DNA from: Beta vulgaris subsp. vulgaris
Taxonomy: Eukaryota > Streptophyta > Magnoliopsida > Caryophyllales > Amaranthaceae
Direction of reading: 5' to 3'
Assembly (NCBI RefSeq): GCF_026745355.1
Contig: NC_079202.1
Coordinates: forward strand, 5,845,629 to 5,909,628
Length of the DNA stretch: 64,000 nucleotides
Position 1 is the first letter of the stretch; the number at the start of each line of letters is the position of its first letter. This document shows positions 1 to 12,224 of this stretch, in pieces. A program made the position numbers and the translations under genes. The notes under the pieces are model-generated. The model was not told where the DNA came from. It searched no databases and saw nothing but the letters and a program-made list of their open reading frames with translations.

Positions 1-217
1 TTGAAAAATCTAATGTATCAATAATATAATTCAGTATTATAAAATAATATAAACTCGCTCATTTTGTCGCCAGTCTAATAATTTTAAATGAGATCTAATA
101 AGGTTTAACAAGTTTTGGGTAAGTTCATTTAAACTCATAAAAGCTTTATATACATATTATGCGTGTGAAATTATTTTAAAAGTTACTATTATTATAAGAG
201 AACGTATTGTGTCAGAC

Positions 218-246
218 TCGTCCGACCATAATCTTTGGTCGGACGA
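218..246. other. Perfect 10-bp hairpin at the left end of the element
   Basis: Bases 218-227 (TCGTCCGACC) pair perfectly with 237-246 (GGTCGGACGA) around a 9-nt loop. It lies directly inside the left terminal repeat of the candidate element, so it is probably a subterminal element feature and not a transcription terminator. Confidence 0.6.
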
Positions 247-251
247 CTTTC

Positions 252-760
252 AGGTGGTTCCAATTTTTTTTCAGTTAGTCTTAATTTTTTTTCAGGTAGT
301 CTTCATTTTTTTTCAGGTAGTCTTCATTTTTTTTCAGCTAGTCCATTATTTCTTTCAGTTGGCCCATTATTTCTTTCAGTTGGTCCATTTTTTGTTTCAG
401 TTGGTCCATTATTTGTTTCAGTTGGTATACATATTACGAAACAAAGTCCAACTGAAAGAAAACAAAGTCCAACTGAAAGAAAACAAAGTCCATTATTCAG
501 GTGGTTCCAATTTTTTTCATGTAGTCTTAATTTTTTTTTTCAGGTAGTCTTAATTTTCTTTCAGTTGGTCCATTTTTTGTTTCAGTTGGTCCATTATTTG
601 TTTCAGTTGGTATACATTTTACGAAACAAAGTCCAACTGAAAGAAAACAAAGTCCAACTGAAAGAAAACAAAGTTCAACTGAAACAAAACAAAGTCCAAT
701 TGAAACAAAACAAAGTCCAACTGAAACAAAACAAAGTCCAACTGAAAAACAAAACACTAA
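252..760. repeat. Palindromic tandem array, ~250-bp unit present twice
   Basis: Each half has several copies of a ~22-bp unit around TTTCAGTTGGTCCATT. A short centre (GGTATACAT..TACGAAAC) follows, then the inverse units AGTCCAACTGAAAGAAAACA. The whole arrangement occurs at about 252-500 and again at about 500-760, so direct and inverted repeats are combined. Long open frames here are low-complexity artefacts of the repeat. Confidence 0.85.
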
Positions 761-1374
761 CCTCTGCTTTCTCTCACTTTCTCCTTCTTCTTCATTCCTT
801 TTAGCTGATTTAAGACTTGAAGCGTCAATATAATATTTGCAAGACAAAAGTTGAGCATATGGAAGTAGAGATAAAAGATGTATCTGATCATCTTGGTTTG
901 AAGAATAATCCCAAGGTGAAGTCCACTGATAAAAAAATCAGAAGTTTCTATATTACAAAATGAGATTGGTCTTGGTCATGTGTTGGAGTTTAAAGATCAA
1001 TTCGACATTTCGAGTTGGGTTCTTCCGGACACTCGTGAAATTCATAATAATAAGCACAACGATGGACCAATGTTCATATCAATTGATCAAAATAAATTCC
1101 ACAAATACAGAGAAAAAAAAGCTTATAGAAGTTGAAGAAGGAGAAAAAAGAAGAAGAAAGAAACGACAAATTTGGATTATAAAAGGAGATTATGAAATTA
1201 TTGCAGCTCAAGAATCGAAACTGGGTGGATTATATGAAAATTCAGAGAAGAAGAAGAAAGAGGAGAGAGAATGTGACCTAAAAAGTGAAGCAGAGAGAAG
1301 ATGTATTGGGCTCAGCCCCTCTGACAATAAACAATACGTTAGACGGTCTGACCCAATACTTTCACTTATTATAA

Positions 1375-1587
1375 TGTTACATTATGAATATTTTTTTCTT
1401 AGGTAAATTTTGTAAATATTTTTTTATAAATAATACTAGATGTAATTACGCAACTAATTTAATTCCAATCACGATTTTACGCACATATACATAAAACTCA
1501 AAACTTATATAGAAAAAGCTAAATGTAAGTATGCAATAATTTAATTTCATAAACTGCTTCGCACGCATAGCGTGCATATAAAGCTAG
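1375..1587 (+). mobile_element. Helitron-type 3' end
   Basis: A hairpin with a 6-bp stem (GCACGC 1561-1566, loop ATA, GCGTGC 1570-1575) is followed eight bases later by CTAG (1584-1587) and then T. Hairpin plus CTRR before a host T is the Helitron 3' signature. The 5' TC end could not be identified, so the left limit given here is only the AT-rich stretch next to the end. A very similar hairpin and end occurs at 27983-28009. Confidence 0.55.
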
Positions 1588-4500
1588 TATATATATATAT
1601 ATATGAGATATATAGCGTCGGAATCTGGTGAGAATAAGAAGTTATATGAGAATAGATATATATGTAATAATAAATCACAATCATTAGATCATAAAAAGTG
1701 AAGGGTTGTGATTTGTCTAAATGTTAATTTAACAAAACCCCACATCTCTCACTAAAATCTGAAAACTCATGTTTCTCACCATCGATCAATTGCAACCAAA
1801 AATTCAAAGCTTTTCTCTCATCCAAATTCATCCAGTAATTGTTTCTCTAAATCATCCATTCATACAACTTTTGATGCTATTCAATTGTTAGTTTCTTCAA
1901 TTATGAGGTACGAAATTCTCAAATTAAACAATTTTGATCGAAATTAGTTGTTTGATAGAAATTTTTATTATGATATGTTAATTAGTAACAATGAAATTTG
2001 TTGTTCTTAATATTCTGCCATGACTAATCGTGGCACTTATGCTACCATCTCTGATATGTCTTGTGCTGATACTCTCTTTCTCTCTCCTAGGCTGAAATTC
2101 TTGTTGATTTTGTCCACTTTAATTGAACTAATTATTAGTTAATTTTCAATTTTTGTGCTTGTAGTTGAGCAAAATGACGAATTGAATGTTGCTTTTTGTA
2201 TAATGTATGTCGATTATTGATGTGTTATTCAATTTCGAGGTTTTATTATGATATATTACCAACAATGAAATTTGTATTTTGTTTGGTGGATTAGTTTATG
2301 TAATTATTTTAGCTCATGCTTATTGTAGCTCAAAAATAATGATATGCGATATTGCAAAATTTTATAGATGTATGCTGAGAGATATGCTAATAGAGGTCAT
2401 CTTTGAGTTTCGCTTCCAAAAGATGAAAAAAATTGTTTAGTATGCTCGTTATATCGATGTTCGATTGTGGAACTATTAAGCTGTATGTCAAGAGATGTTT
2501 TTGAAATAGAGATGCCCTGTTGAGTTATGTATATCAAGAAATTTTGATTTATAAGATAAATATGGGTTCTATGTTTCCAAAATCAGATCGTGGGCATGTT
2601 AGTGAAGTGAAAGGCTAGATGAGAATTAGTTTTAGATATAGCGGCTGATGGCATCATCGATGGCTTGAATGTACATCAGAGATGGTTTCAATGTACATCA
2701 CTGATGGCTTCAATGTACATCAGAGGGTATAGTCTCAAGATTTCACAAAGTGCAACGTGTAGATACACTAACTTATGACTTGTAAAGCTGTACTCGTCAA
2801 TATATTTCTGCTTTCTTTGTCACATGGAGAAACTAAGACATTATAGATAGTCTACTACTATGAGATGGAAATGTATAGTGCTTCAGTGACTAATAGAGTG
2901 AGAGACTTTAATCTATTCTTTAATAAGATTTTCTTTTGGTTGTAGTTTGGGTTTGGATTTTGCATAAGATCTGGCGTATTTGGCGTAAAACAACCCCTAA
3001 GATTTGAGCTTCGAAGCGGGGTTCCCTGCATAAGATTATAAGGAATTATTATAACATTTCAGAAAGCATGTTATCTTTTTTTAAGGAGGTAATAAATTGT
3101 TAGTCTTTTGTTCTTTTTTATCTTTTTTTAGCTTGGTTTATCTTAATGTAGATTTACTATATGATAATATGTTTATGCAGGGATTGACAATATTGAAAGC
3201 ATCATTGGAGACCAAAGTTGTGGTGACTTCTGTCTTCCTAACTAGAACTATGAATTAAAATTTTCTTAGCACTATTTTTGAAATGAAGGATAGTTATTAA
3301 ACATACTATTTGAAGCCATTAGCTACGACAAGATTAAAATCCTTTCTCTCTCTTTCTCTCTCTTTTGTTTGCTCCCTTCCCTTATTTTCTCTCTATTTCT
3401 CTTAAATTGTTGGGTATGATTTCATTATCTAATTTGAGCTCTGTTACAATATATCTAAACCTCTAAAGATCAAATCGAGTGTCCCAACAATACTAATTAA
3501 GAGTTTGAATAAGCCTCCTCTCCACAAATATGATATTTATTTGGTTACGTATAATACTATGTATAGTGGAAAACCAAGAACTAGTGTCGATCGAGATACC
3601 CTTATATGTTTGGTGAAGAACAATTAACTGAATACGAAAAAGGTGCTACATCGTAAAAATTCCGAATCTTGCACACACGCTCCATAAGAGACATGACTCA
3701 TTATGTTTCCTAGAGTAGATCACAATGGCTTAAAAGTACATCACCAATGACTTAAAAGTACATCACCAATTACAAATCTTTTGTTCTAGAATCTGAAACA
3801 CATGAAGCAATAGCAACAACAAAGTTTGATAAATACAACTACAAGAAGGAAATTTGATCTCGAATCTCATGCACAACTAAATTCCAAAGAAACACCCTAC
3901 ATACATGAAATTCTCAGTATATATAATCTAGAGATTCTAAACTTGTAAAAGTCTACATGTTTTCCCTTTCTTTACAAAAGATTTGGCAAATTTCTCCTAA
4001 ATACATGAAGGTGTTCCAGTCACTCCCCCACCATCACCTTAGCATTCTTGAAACATAATTTTTTTAATCATCCGAAGTCATCCTTAAAGATCTTTTCTTA
4101 GGCTAAAATCCTATGAAGAAGTTCCTTTTCCCATAAACATTTCCGAGTACATCATCGCAAAAATAGCACCATGAACAATATCAATATGCTCATATGATCT
4201 CCAATATCCTACACTTTTTGATTAGCTTTAAGTCAAAATTGATTATCTTTCCGGCTCTTGGATCACCACCTAATGCCAAAAGGTTAGAAAAGTTGTAGCC
4301 TGCGAATGTAGATCATTAATGGTACAATAAACTATATTCATAAAAAGACTTGCAATAAGACAATAAGGTAATAAATTATTGAGACTAACATTTTCACTAG
4401 CGACATTACTGAGTGAAATTACTTGTATATTTAGTCGAGTTCTTCTAAACTCATAAATTAGTATTTTAATACTTGTATTCTTTCTCCTTTTACGATGGCA

Positions 4501-4658
4501 GAATATTAGTGGCTCCTAATAAATGTGGTTGCTTATGAATTTGTCTTGTTGGATATCTTGGACAACAATTTATTAAGGCAACAAGTCCCCTCTTGAGCTT
4601 TTATTAAAAGCACATCATCCATGTCTTGAAAGTACATCACTCATGGCACATCATCAGA
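1588..4658. other. AT-rich stretch without a recognised gene
   Basis: No convincing coding region. At 1735-1910 there is a leader-like stretch (CT-rich, then ATGAG followed by GTACGA) that could be a decayed 5' exon, but no continuation was found. A motif close to ATGGCTTGAATGTACATCA occurs three times at 2647-2730, twice at 3727-3774 and once at 4612-4645. On the minus strand, about 4315-4080 reads as a short protein-like stretch (GYNFSNLLALGGDPRAGK) that breaks soon after. I do not recognise it. Confidence 0.5.
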
Positions 4659-5047
4659 CACTACTACACAATTAACCTTAGGTAACACCCAAAAAGTGTT
4701 ACTTAAAGTGCTTAATTTGTTACTATAAATAATAGGTAACACTTATTTGAGTGTTACATCTGCTCGTGTTACCTATGCTATTAGATAACACTTTTGAAAG
4801 CTTATAGTAACACTTAAACAAATGTTACTTTATATTCGTTTATGTAACACTTTTACTACCTATTGTTACACTTGTCAAGTGTTACCCGTAACACTTTTTT
4901 TAATATTTAGTAACATCTTATAGTGTTACAATGATCCTATAGTAACACTTTATTAAACTTTATGTATCACTTTTTGCTATCTCATGTAACATCATTGGTA
5001 ACACTATTTGCCATCTCATGTAACACCTTATGGGTAATTCGTTACAA
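4659..5047 (+). mobile_element. Left end of a CACTA (En/Spm-type) element with subterminal repeats
   Basis: The sequence starts CACTACTACACAATTAACC, the canonical CACTA terminus. For about 380 bp it carries many short repeats of GTAACACTT and AAGTGTTAC in both orientations, as in the subterminal regions of CACTA elements. A transposase-like coding remnant follows directly. The matching right end (…GTAGTAGTG) was not found in the window, so the element looks truncated or rearranged on the right. Confidence 0.7.
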
Positions 5048-5260
5048 ACAAAGAAGCGGAAAGGAAGGGGTGCGACCAAGGGATTGAATGTAAACACCGA
5101 TATGACCCTCGAGTATGACGATATGGGTCAACCTTATGGTCGATGACATCTAAAGTATGGGAAGCATATCGGTTATGTGTGTGCACACTCAGCCTTTTGG
5201 TCAAATGGAAAGATGTGCCCGATTAAATGAAGAAATTATTATGGGAAGACACTTGTGTAA
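5048..5260 (+). pseudogene. Plant transposase-like (PttA/En/Spm type) coding remnant
   Basis: One frame reads a basic start (TKKRKGRGATKGLN), an acidic stretch and GQPYG, then KYGKHIGYVCAHSAFWS and CPIK. The order 'basic RG-T-GL, GQP-G, K-IG, CPI(D/K)W' resembles the domain found in plant En/Spm-associated proteins (Transposase_24 style). Two in-frame stops (after GQPYGR and after CPIK) break it. It ends at GTGTAAGTTT, which could be a splice donor. A second coding-like stretch at 18002-18119 begins after TTTAAG and could be the next exon. If so, everything between would be one intron enlarged by insertions. The assignment is by motif only. Confidence 0.45.
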
Positions 5261-5264
5261 GTTT

Positions 5265-6261
5265 ATTTTTTTAACTAAATTGCTTTAATTTCCTGCATTT
5301 AGGGTCATTAGGTCATCTATAGTTCTAATAGTTACATATATAACTATTAGAGTCAATTAAAGTTCACTCATATGCCTTGAAACCCATTTTCGGTAAATGA
5401 AGGTCCTTTCGGGCCGATTTTGGCCTTTGAAGCTCAATTCACTTAATTTCCTTTTCTTCCCGCTTTTAGCCACATGATAGGTCATATATAGTTCCAATAA
5501 GTACACATATAACTATTAGAGTCAATTAAAGTTCTCTCATATGTTTTGAAACTCATCTTGGGTAAATGAAGGCCATTTCGAGCTGTTTTTGGCCTTTGAA
5601 ACTCAATTCACTTAGTTTTTCGCATTTAGAGACATGTTAGGTCATATATAGAATTATAGATCTAATAGGTAAATATATATAAGTATTAGAGTCAATTAAA
5701 GTTCACTCATATGCTTTGAAACCAATTTTGGGTAAATGAAGGTCATTTCTGGCCGCTTTTGGCCTTTGAAGCTCAATTCACTTAATTTCCTTTTCTTTCC
5801 GTATTTAGCCACATATTAGGTCATATATAGTTCTAATAAGTACATATATAACTATTAGAGTCAATTAAAGTTCACTCATATCATTTAAAACCCATTTTGA
5901 GTAAATGGAGGTCGTTTTGGGCCAATTTTGGCCTTTGAAGCTCAATTCACTTAATTTTTGTTTCTTTCTGCACTTAGGGCCGCATATTAGGTCATATGTA
6001 GTTCTGATAAGTACATATATAACTATTAAAGTCAATTAAAGATCACGCATATGCTTTGATACCCATTTCTGGTAAATGAAGGCCATTTCAAGATTATTTT
6101 GGCCTTTGAAGCTCAATTTACTTAGTTTCCCGCATTTAGCCACATGTTAGGTCATATATAGATCTATTAGATACATATATAGCTATAAGAGTTAAAAGTT
6201 CACTCATATGCATTGAGGCCTCTTTTGCGTAAATGAAGGCCATTTCAGGCCAATTTTGGCC
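5265..6261 (+). repeat. ~170-bp tandem repeat, about six copies
   Basis: The marker GGCCTTTGAA recurs at 5422, 5591, 5761, 5930 and 6101, giving spacings of 169, 170, 169 and 171 bp. Units also share CACTCATATG, GGTAAATGAAGG, and GGTCATATATAG followed by ACATATATAACTATTA. Copies differ by point changes and small indels, so the array is not recent. It is cut at 6261 by the minus-strand LINE and continues at 17711. Confidence 0.9.
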
Positions 6262-6432
6262 ATTATTTTTGCCAAGTAAGAGAGTGTATATTGCAAAAAG
6301 GTAAATACAACCTAAGCCAGAAAAGAACCAATGATGAACCTTCTAGGAAGGCCCCCCAAGGAACCCCAGGCAAACAAAATAACAAGCTCACAAGAGCCAA
6401 CAGACCCACTAATTACAAACTAGTAATCCAAC

Positions 6433-6640
6433 CAACATCTCTAGTATGAATTTTATTACTAAGAATTTGTGTAATCCTATTTTTTACAGTATATTTGACC
6501 ATCTATATAGTGTGATCAACAGTAGGAACCCAATCAACATCTCTAGTATGAATTTTATTACTAAGAATATGTGTAATCCTATTTTTTACAGTATATTTGA
6601 CCATCCATATAGTGTGATCGACAGTAGGAACCACATGGTT
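6433..6640. repeat. 102-bp tandem duplication near the LINE 3' end
   Basis: CAACATCTCTAGTATGAATT begins at 6433 and again at 6535. The two ~102-bp copies are nearly identical (CTATATAG versus CCATATAG, TTTGTGTAA versus TATGTGTAA). It lies in the LINE 3' region and is probably a local duplication after insertion. Confidence 0.85.
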
Positions 6641-6930
6641 CTAAATAGCAGAATTCCTGGCAAGCCAAACATGATAGATAAGGCTAGTAAGCATAGCATA
6701 GGCAATCTTCCTCTTAAAATTGTTCTTGCAGTATCTCATGACTTAGATGAAGCTAGGGAACAAACTGGTGTGCCTAATGTTAAGACCAAGCCATTGAACC
6801 ATATTCTTATAGCAAGACATGCCATAGGAGCATTAAAAAAAAAGATGGTGGATATTTTCAGCAGCATAACCACAAATATCACAGAGTGAATTATCACCCA
6901 ACCAAAACTTGTGGAGTCTAACTATAGTTT

Positions 6931-9868
6931 TCAGTTTATCCTGCAGAGCAAGCCATAGGATGATTCTATATTTAGGAGTAGTGTACCTATTTCAGACATA
7001 TAGGTGTGCCATGGCCCTTTTCTTTGACCATACATAACCTCTTGTAAGTGCCACTGATGGAGAAAGAATTGCTTGTTAACCAGCAGGTAGAGTGGAAAGA
7101 ATTGAAACAGGCTGCTTTTGCTATACATATATACTTCATGGCCCAACTGGCATTCGTTGGGGATTGGAGATTCAACCAAATTTTTTCTTTAATATAAATG
7201 GCATGGACCCACTTTACCCATAGGTTATCTTGCTTTTGAGCAATGGCCCAGGCAAGTTTTGCCACAACTGCTTGATTCCAAAGAGCAAGATTCCTTAGGC
7301 CAAGCCCTCTCCGAGTCTTGTGAAAATAAATCCCTTCCTAAGAAATAGGACCATGCCTATTATCATGGTAAGTACCATACTAAATGTAAATTCTGCAAGA
7401 TGTGTTTAATTATTTTTTTTAGGCATGATGAAACTTTGATTCCAATACACACTAATGCTCATGAGCATTGAGTTGACCAACTGGATTTTGCCTGCAAAAG
7501 ACACATGCTTTGTGCTTCAAATTTTAATTCTTGCCATCATCTTATTAACAAGTTGCTCACATTCACCAGCTTTAACTTTCCTAATGCTGATAGTGACCTC
7601 TAGGTACTTGAAGGGAAGGTCACCAAAACTGAAGCCAGAGAGACAACTCTAATATCTTCTTTTGTAGCAGTATATAAGCTAGGGTAAAAAATAGAAGACT
7701 TATCTGCATTTACTGTGAGCCTAGTTGTGTAGGAAAAAGTCATAAAACCCTCCATCATGGCTTAAATAACCTGCTTGTCTCGTTTATAGAACATTAGAAG
7801 ATCTTATGCAAAACATAAGTGGTTCAACTTTAACTATCTGCATCTGGTATGGTATTTAAATTGAGGGTGGTCCCTTACACCATCCATACACCTATAGAAG
7901 TACTCCATACATAGAGTAAACAAGAGAGGGGAGAGAGGGTCTCCCTGTCTCCAACCCATCAGTAGGACTGCCATTCAGCAAAATGGAGTATCTGGTGGTA
8001 GAGAGACAAGTCATTATGAGCTGGGTGAACTTACTAGGAAAGCCAAGTTTAGTTATAATTTTTTCAATGAATGCCCACTCAACAGTATCATAGTATTTAC
8101 TAAGATCCAAATCCATTAAGCAACAAGGGGGACTCTTGCCATGATTGTACATTTGATCAAATCTTGACAGATCAAAACATTGTGCAAAATGGATCTCCCT
8201 GAGACAAAATAAAGCACCTTGGGTTTGAGAGATGATATTAGGAAGAACCTTACTAAGTCTGTCATAGAGTAACTTAAAGATGCATTTGTAAATGGTTGAA
8301 CAACAAGCAATTGGTCTAAAGTCTCCAACTAGGGGAGGAACAAGAACCTTAGGCACAATAGCACTAGAAGTGACATTGACTTAATAACTTTGTCGGTGTT
8401 AAAGAAATCCATTATAGCAGCATACACATTTGCTTGTACAACAGGCCATGTAGCTTTGAAAAAATGACGGTTGACTCCATCCATACCTCGAGCCTTGGTT
8501 CTTGAAATACTTTACATCACATGTTTAATGTCTTCTATAGAAAAATTGCAATTAAGCAACTCCCTATGTACATCAGTCAATCTAGCACCCTTGTCAACAA
8601 TAGTGGAGTCAACAGAAAGTCTATTCAGTTTGATAGAACCAAATAGATTGCCATAGAACTGAAGGAAAGCCTGCTGATTTCATCTCTAGTGTGCATTCAT
8701 TTTCCCTGTTGGTCTTGAATTGACAGGATGGTATTGTACCTTATTCTCTACTTGATGCTTTGATGAAAGAGCCTAGAGTTCTCATCCCTACACTTAAGCC
8801 AGTCAAGCTTAGTAGTTTGTTGAAGGAAATAGGTGTACTTCTCCTGAGCACTTGTGTAAGCCGTTGCAGCTACCTTCTCTCTAGTAGCGGCATTTGAATT
8901 GCTAGGATCTTAGTGCAAAGTTAGGAAAAGAGCCTAGAGTTCTCATCCCTACATTTCTTGTTGTCAGCTTCCACTACACTGAAGCCGTTCTTATTAAGGA
9001 TATTCGTATTACTTTGTAACCATTTCAATCTCTGCACCACTCTATACATCATGCAACCCTGCACAGGCTTATCCCAATTATGTTGCACAAGAGATAAAAA
9101 AATTTCAGCCTTAGTCCACACGTTGTAGAATCTAAAAGGCCTTCTTAACATTTGATCATGATACTAACTCAAGATCATTGGACAATGATCAAAGTCCCGT
9201 TCTTCAAGGAAGCTAGCCTCAAAGTTAGGAAAAGCATCCTACCAAGCTAAGTTGGACAAGACCCTATCAATTCTTGAAAAGACTTTAACCTGCCCCTATT
9301 GCTTGTTATTCCATGTGTAGTGTCTGTCAACCATCTTATGAGTGAGAAAATTTCAATCTTGCATACAATTCTTCATATCCTAAATGTCACACATTCTCAT
9401 AAGAGCACCTGCAATCCTGTCTTCAATGTCCATAATAGCATTGAAGTCCCCCATAATAATCCAAGTTCCATTTATGGAGCTGGAGATGCCTCTAAGATCC
9501 TTCCACTACTTAGTTCTAACATTGTTCTCATTAGAACCGTAGATAAAAGAGCAGTAAACTTAGTGGAGCTAGCATAGCAGTGAGCATGCAATGAATGATC
9601 TTATCACTCATAAAAATGATATCCACTAGGAAAGAACCAGGATCCCAAGCAAGAATAATCCTTCCAGACTTGCAACAACTAATGATATTAGTGGTAAAAT
9701 TCCACCCTGAGCATAATCTAAGGTAAAGTTCACCTATATTAGCAGCTTTCATCTTAGTTTCAAGGAGGTCAAACAGCTTATGTGGTGAGTTTGTATAAAT
9801 CGACTCATCACTTTTTGCTTGGACACCCTGTTTAGCCCCCTTACATTCCAACAAAGGACTTTATCCAT
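6931..9868 (-). pseudogene. LINE ORF2 (endonuclease / reverse transcriptase), broken
   Basis: It starts at ATG 9868 with MDKVLCWNVRGLN, the usual opening of the plant L1 apurinic-type endonuclease. The RT domain lies at about 8356-7892 with DFRPIACCSTIYK, LMDLDLSKYYDTVEW and ILLNG. The catalytic FADD block near 7800 is degenerate: the frame reads F-A-stop-DLLMF. At 7265-6931 there is a zf-RVT-like C-terminal region (AKLAWAIAQKQDNLWVKWVH). Several frameshifts and a shortened endonuclease make it inactive. Its start overlaps the end of ORF1 by 8 bp (ATGGATAA). Confidence 0.8.
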
Positions 9869-10714
9869 TGGGCTCAGGAGGTTTGGCTACCTCCTGATCC
9901 AATGAGACACCTTCCTGTGGAACTCCATCATGGTTCAGAGTGCTACCTTCACCAACCTCCTTTATTAAGGTCTGAAATCTGTTTGTGGTAAATATAGCCT
10001 TCAGTTGCTGCCCATGATCTTTACTGAATTTAGACACTTGAATAAAAACCTCCTTAACATAAGCCTCTTCAGTATGTGTTATCACCTGAGTAGCTGGTAC
10101 AACTGGTGAAGGAACAGGCTTGATAGGGGGGAACTTTGGGTTTCCAAACCTACTTCCTAGGGGGAGCTTTTTTCACACACTTCTAACTGCTATGGCCAAT
10201 GCTTTACAGATGGAGCATGTAATGGGTAGCCAATCAAATTCAGCAACATGATTCACCATTTCTCCCTTTTCATTGAGAAATCAGATACAATAAGGAAAAG
10301 CTTGGTCCAAGTTTACTTCAATCATGACCCTTGCATAGAATAGTTTATCCCTAATATTTGTAGCCTGATCAACTTTAATAAAAGTTCTCAATTGACTACT
10401 GTCTTAGGTAGGATCCCCCCCCCCTAATACTTCACATCCAATCCCATCAATTTCACCCAAATAGGAATTTTCCTAACAAGATCCTTAGTCATGCTCACAT
10501 TTTCATCCCATGGCTTCATTATAACAGGTTTTGAATAAAAAAACACAAGACCACCATTCAACACCTTCAGTTCAAATTCAAATGCAGCAAGTCGAATAAA
10601 AAAAATACCCTTCCCAGCTAGAGCAACTTCATCTACTCCCAATTTACCCCAAATTCGACGCACAAACCCCTCCATAACATTTTGGGGAGGATTAGCACCT
10701 AGCACATAAACTAC

Positions 10715-11036
10715 TGAAGAGAATGATACATCAGCAGCAGCAGCCCAGACCCAGTACATGTGTTAGCCCATGTTTCTTTTAAATTGCTGCTTTACTTATA
10801 TCTAGAAGAATGTATAGGTGTATTGTGATGTCACTTATATGAGGTCACTTCTGTCCTTTATGGCTGTTATTTTGTCTCTTCCTAGGTGGTTTCCTAGCAC
10901 TTTCCTAAGGCAGGCTAAATATATATAGCTGCTATCTTTGTACTGAAAAAAATAAGATGAATGAATGAATGAAAATCATCTCTAATCTGAGCAGATGAAT
11001 ATTCCTCACTGTTATTCACCCTTTTTACAATCTATA
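10715..11036 (+). repeat. 5' LTR of the copia element
   Basis: It begins TGAAGAGAATGATACATCAG and ends TTTTTACAATCTATA. Internal marks are a TATA-like stretch (AAATATATATAG near 10917) and a GAATGAATGAATG run. The end is TG...TA and not the usual TG...CA, judged from where both LTR copies stop matching. Confidence 0.9.
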
Positions 11037-11127
11037 TGGTATCAGAGCCAGGTTGCATAAAATCAACCTCGGTAACATAAATAATCCTTAGACTCATCTC
11101 TGCTCTCATTTCCCTTTTTCTTCTTAA

Positions 11128-12224
11128 TTGACAACCAAAATAGAAGTAACCAACCCCTTGTATCTTCACCCTTCAGATGCAGACAATTTCCTACCTGTAG
11201 AAAAACTTCAGGGAACTACAAACTATAGGTCATGGAAACGTTCCATGGAAATAGCCTTAGCTTCAAAAAGAAAGCTTGGCTTCATCACTGGAGCCATAAA
11301 AAAGGACCCAGCTGATACTGTGAAGGTAGAAGCCTGGGAGACATGCAACAGTATGATGATCTCATGGATTTTATCATCCATGACAGACCCCATCAATAGG
11401 TCAGTTATGTTTGTCAACAATGCTCATCAAATATGGACTCAATTGGAGAAAAAGTTTTCTCTCACAAATGGGTCCAGGAAGTACAAACTGAATAAGGATG
11501 TCTATGAAGCCAAACAACAAGGAAAACCTATCAGTGACTACTATACAACTATGAGATGTTATTAGGAAGAGCTTAAATCTCTTAACACTCTCCCTCCAAT
11601 TACTACTGTAAACAGTGAGATAAATGAGTTTGTTAATGCCTTAAACCAACAAAAAGATGAACTGAAACTGTTTCAGTTCCTCAATGGTTTGGATGAAGAA
11701 TATGCAACACAAAGGAGTCAACTTCTCATGATGTCTCCTCTTCCATCTGTGGAAACAACATGTGCTCATTTGGAACAAGAACAATCCCAAAGAGAAATCC
11801 TTACAAATGTAAAAGAAGAAATGGAGACCTTGGCTATGTTTAGCAAGGGAACAGGGGGAGTTGAAAGACCTCACTGCACTGCTTGTAATAAAAGTGGTCA
11901 TTCCAGAGAAAAATGTTGGACCATTGTGGGATACCCACATGGACACCCTAGAAACAACAGAACTCAGCAAAATAGCAGACTTAGATGGAAGAATCCCTCT
12001 ATTCCTTCACCCAGATGGGGCAAACAGAACTACAATCCACCTTCAAAGGTTGCAGCTACTGCTCAGAGTAGCAATCAAAGCCATGCAAGTGTTGATTCTT
12101 CACTTACCATCACTGCACATCAACTTGAACAGTTGTTAAGGATGTTGCCTGCCCCATCCAAGGTCCCTGACACTGATGATGAGATGGACTTCTCATATGC
12201 TGGTATGGTTTCTTGCTTCTTGCT
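11128..12224 (+). pseudogene. Copia gag (UBN2/Retrotran_gag type, zinc knuckle)
   Basis: The reading frame from about 11128 gives NFLPVEKLQGTTNYRSWKRS, then IWTQLEKKFSLTNGSRKYKL, typical copia capsid text. A zinc knuckle reads CTACNKSGHSREKCW (about 11872-11916). One stop interrupts at 11563 (after TTMRCY) in an otherwise continuous frame. The annotated start is TTG; an ATG may have been lost. The protease follows in a different frame from about 12213, so a frameshift lies between gag and pol. Confidence 0.85.

Larger units (their letters stand above)
188..1380. mobile_element. Candidate Mutator-like element with imperfect terminal inverted repeats
   Basis: The two ends are imperfect inverted repeats of about 35 bp. 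The left arm contains GTATTGTGTCAGACTCGTC (near 204-222) and the right arm, read on the minus strand, contains GTATTGGGTCAGACCGTC (near 1345-1362). The interior holds a palindromic tandem array (252-760) and purine-rich DNA (1130-1310) without a convincing gene. No transposase is visible. No exact target duplication could be fixed, so the class (Mutator-like) is inferred only from arm length and style. Confidence 0.4.

Noticed and set aside
209..847. Open frames of 100-190 residues
   Set aside because: They are periodic artefacts of the palindromic tandem array.
5265..6261. CRISPR-like regular repeats
   Set aside because: Units are ~170 bp with no unique spacers, the DNA is a plant nuclear genome and no cas genes exist.
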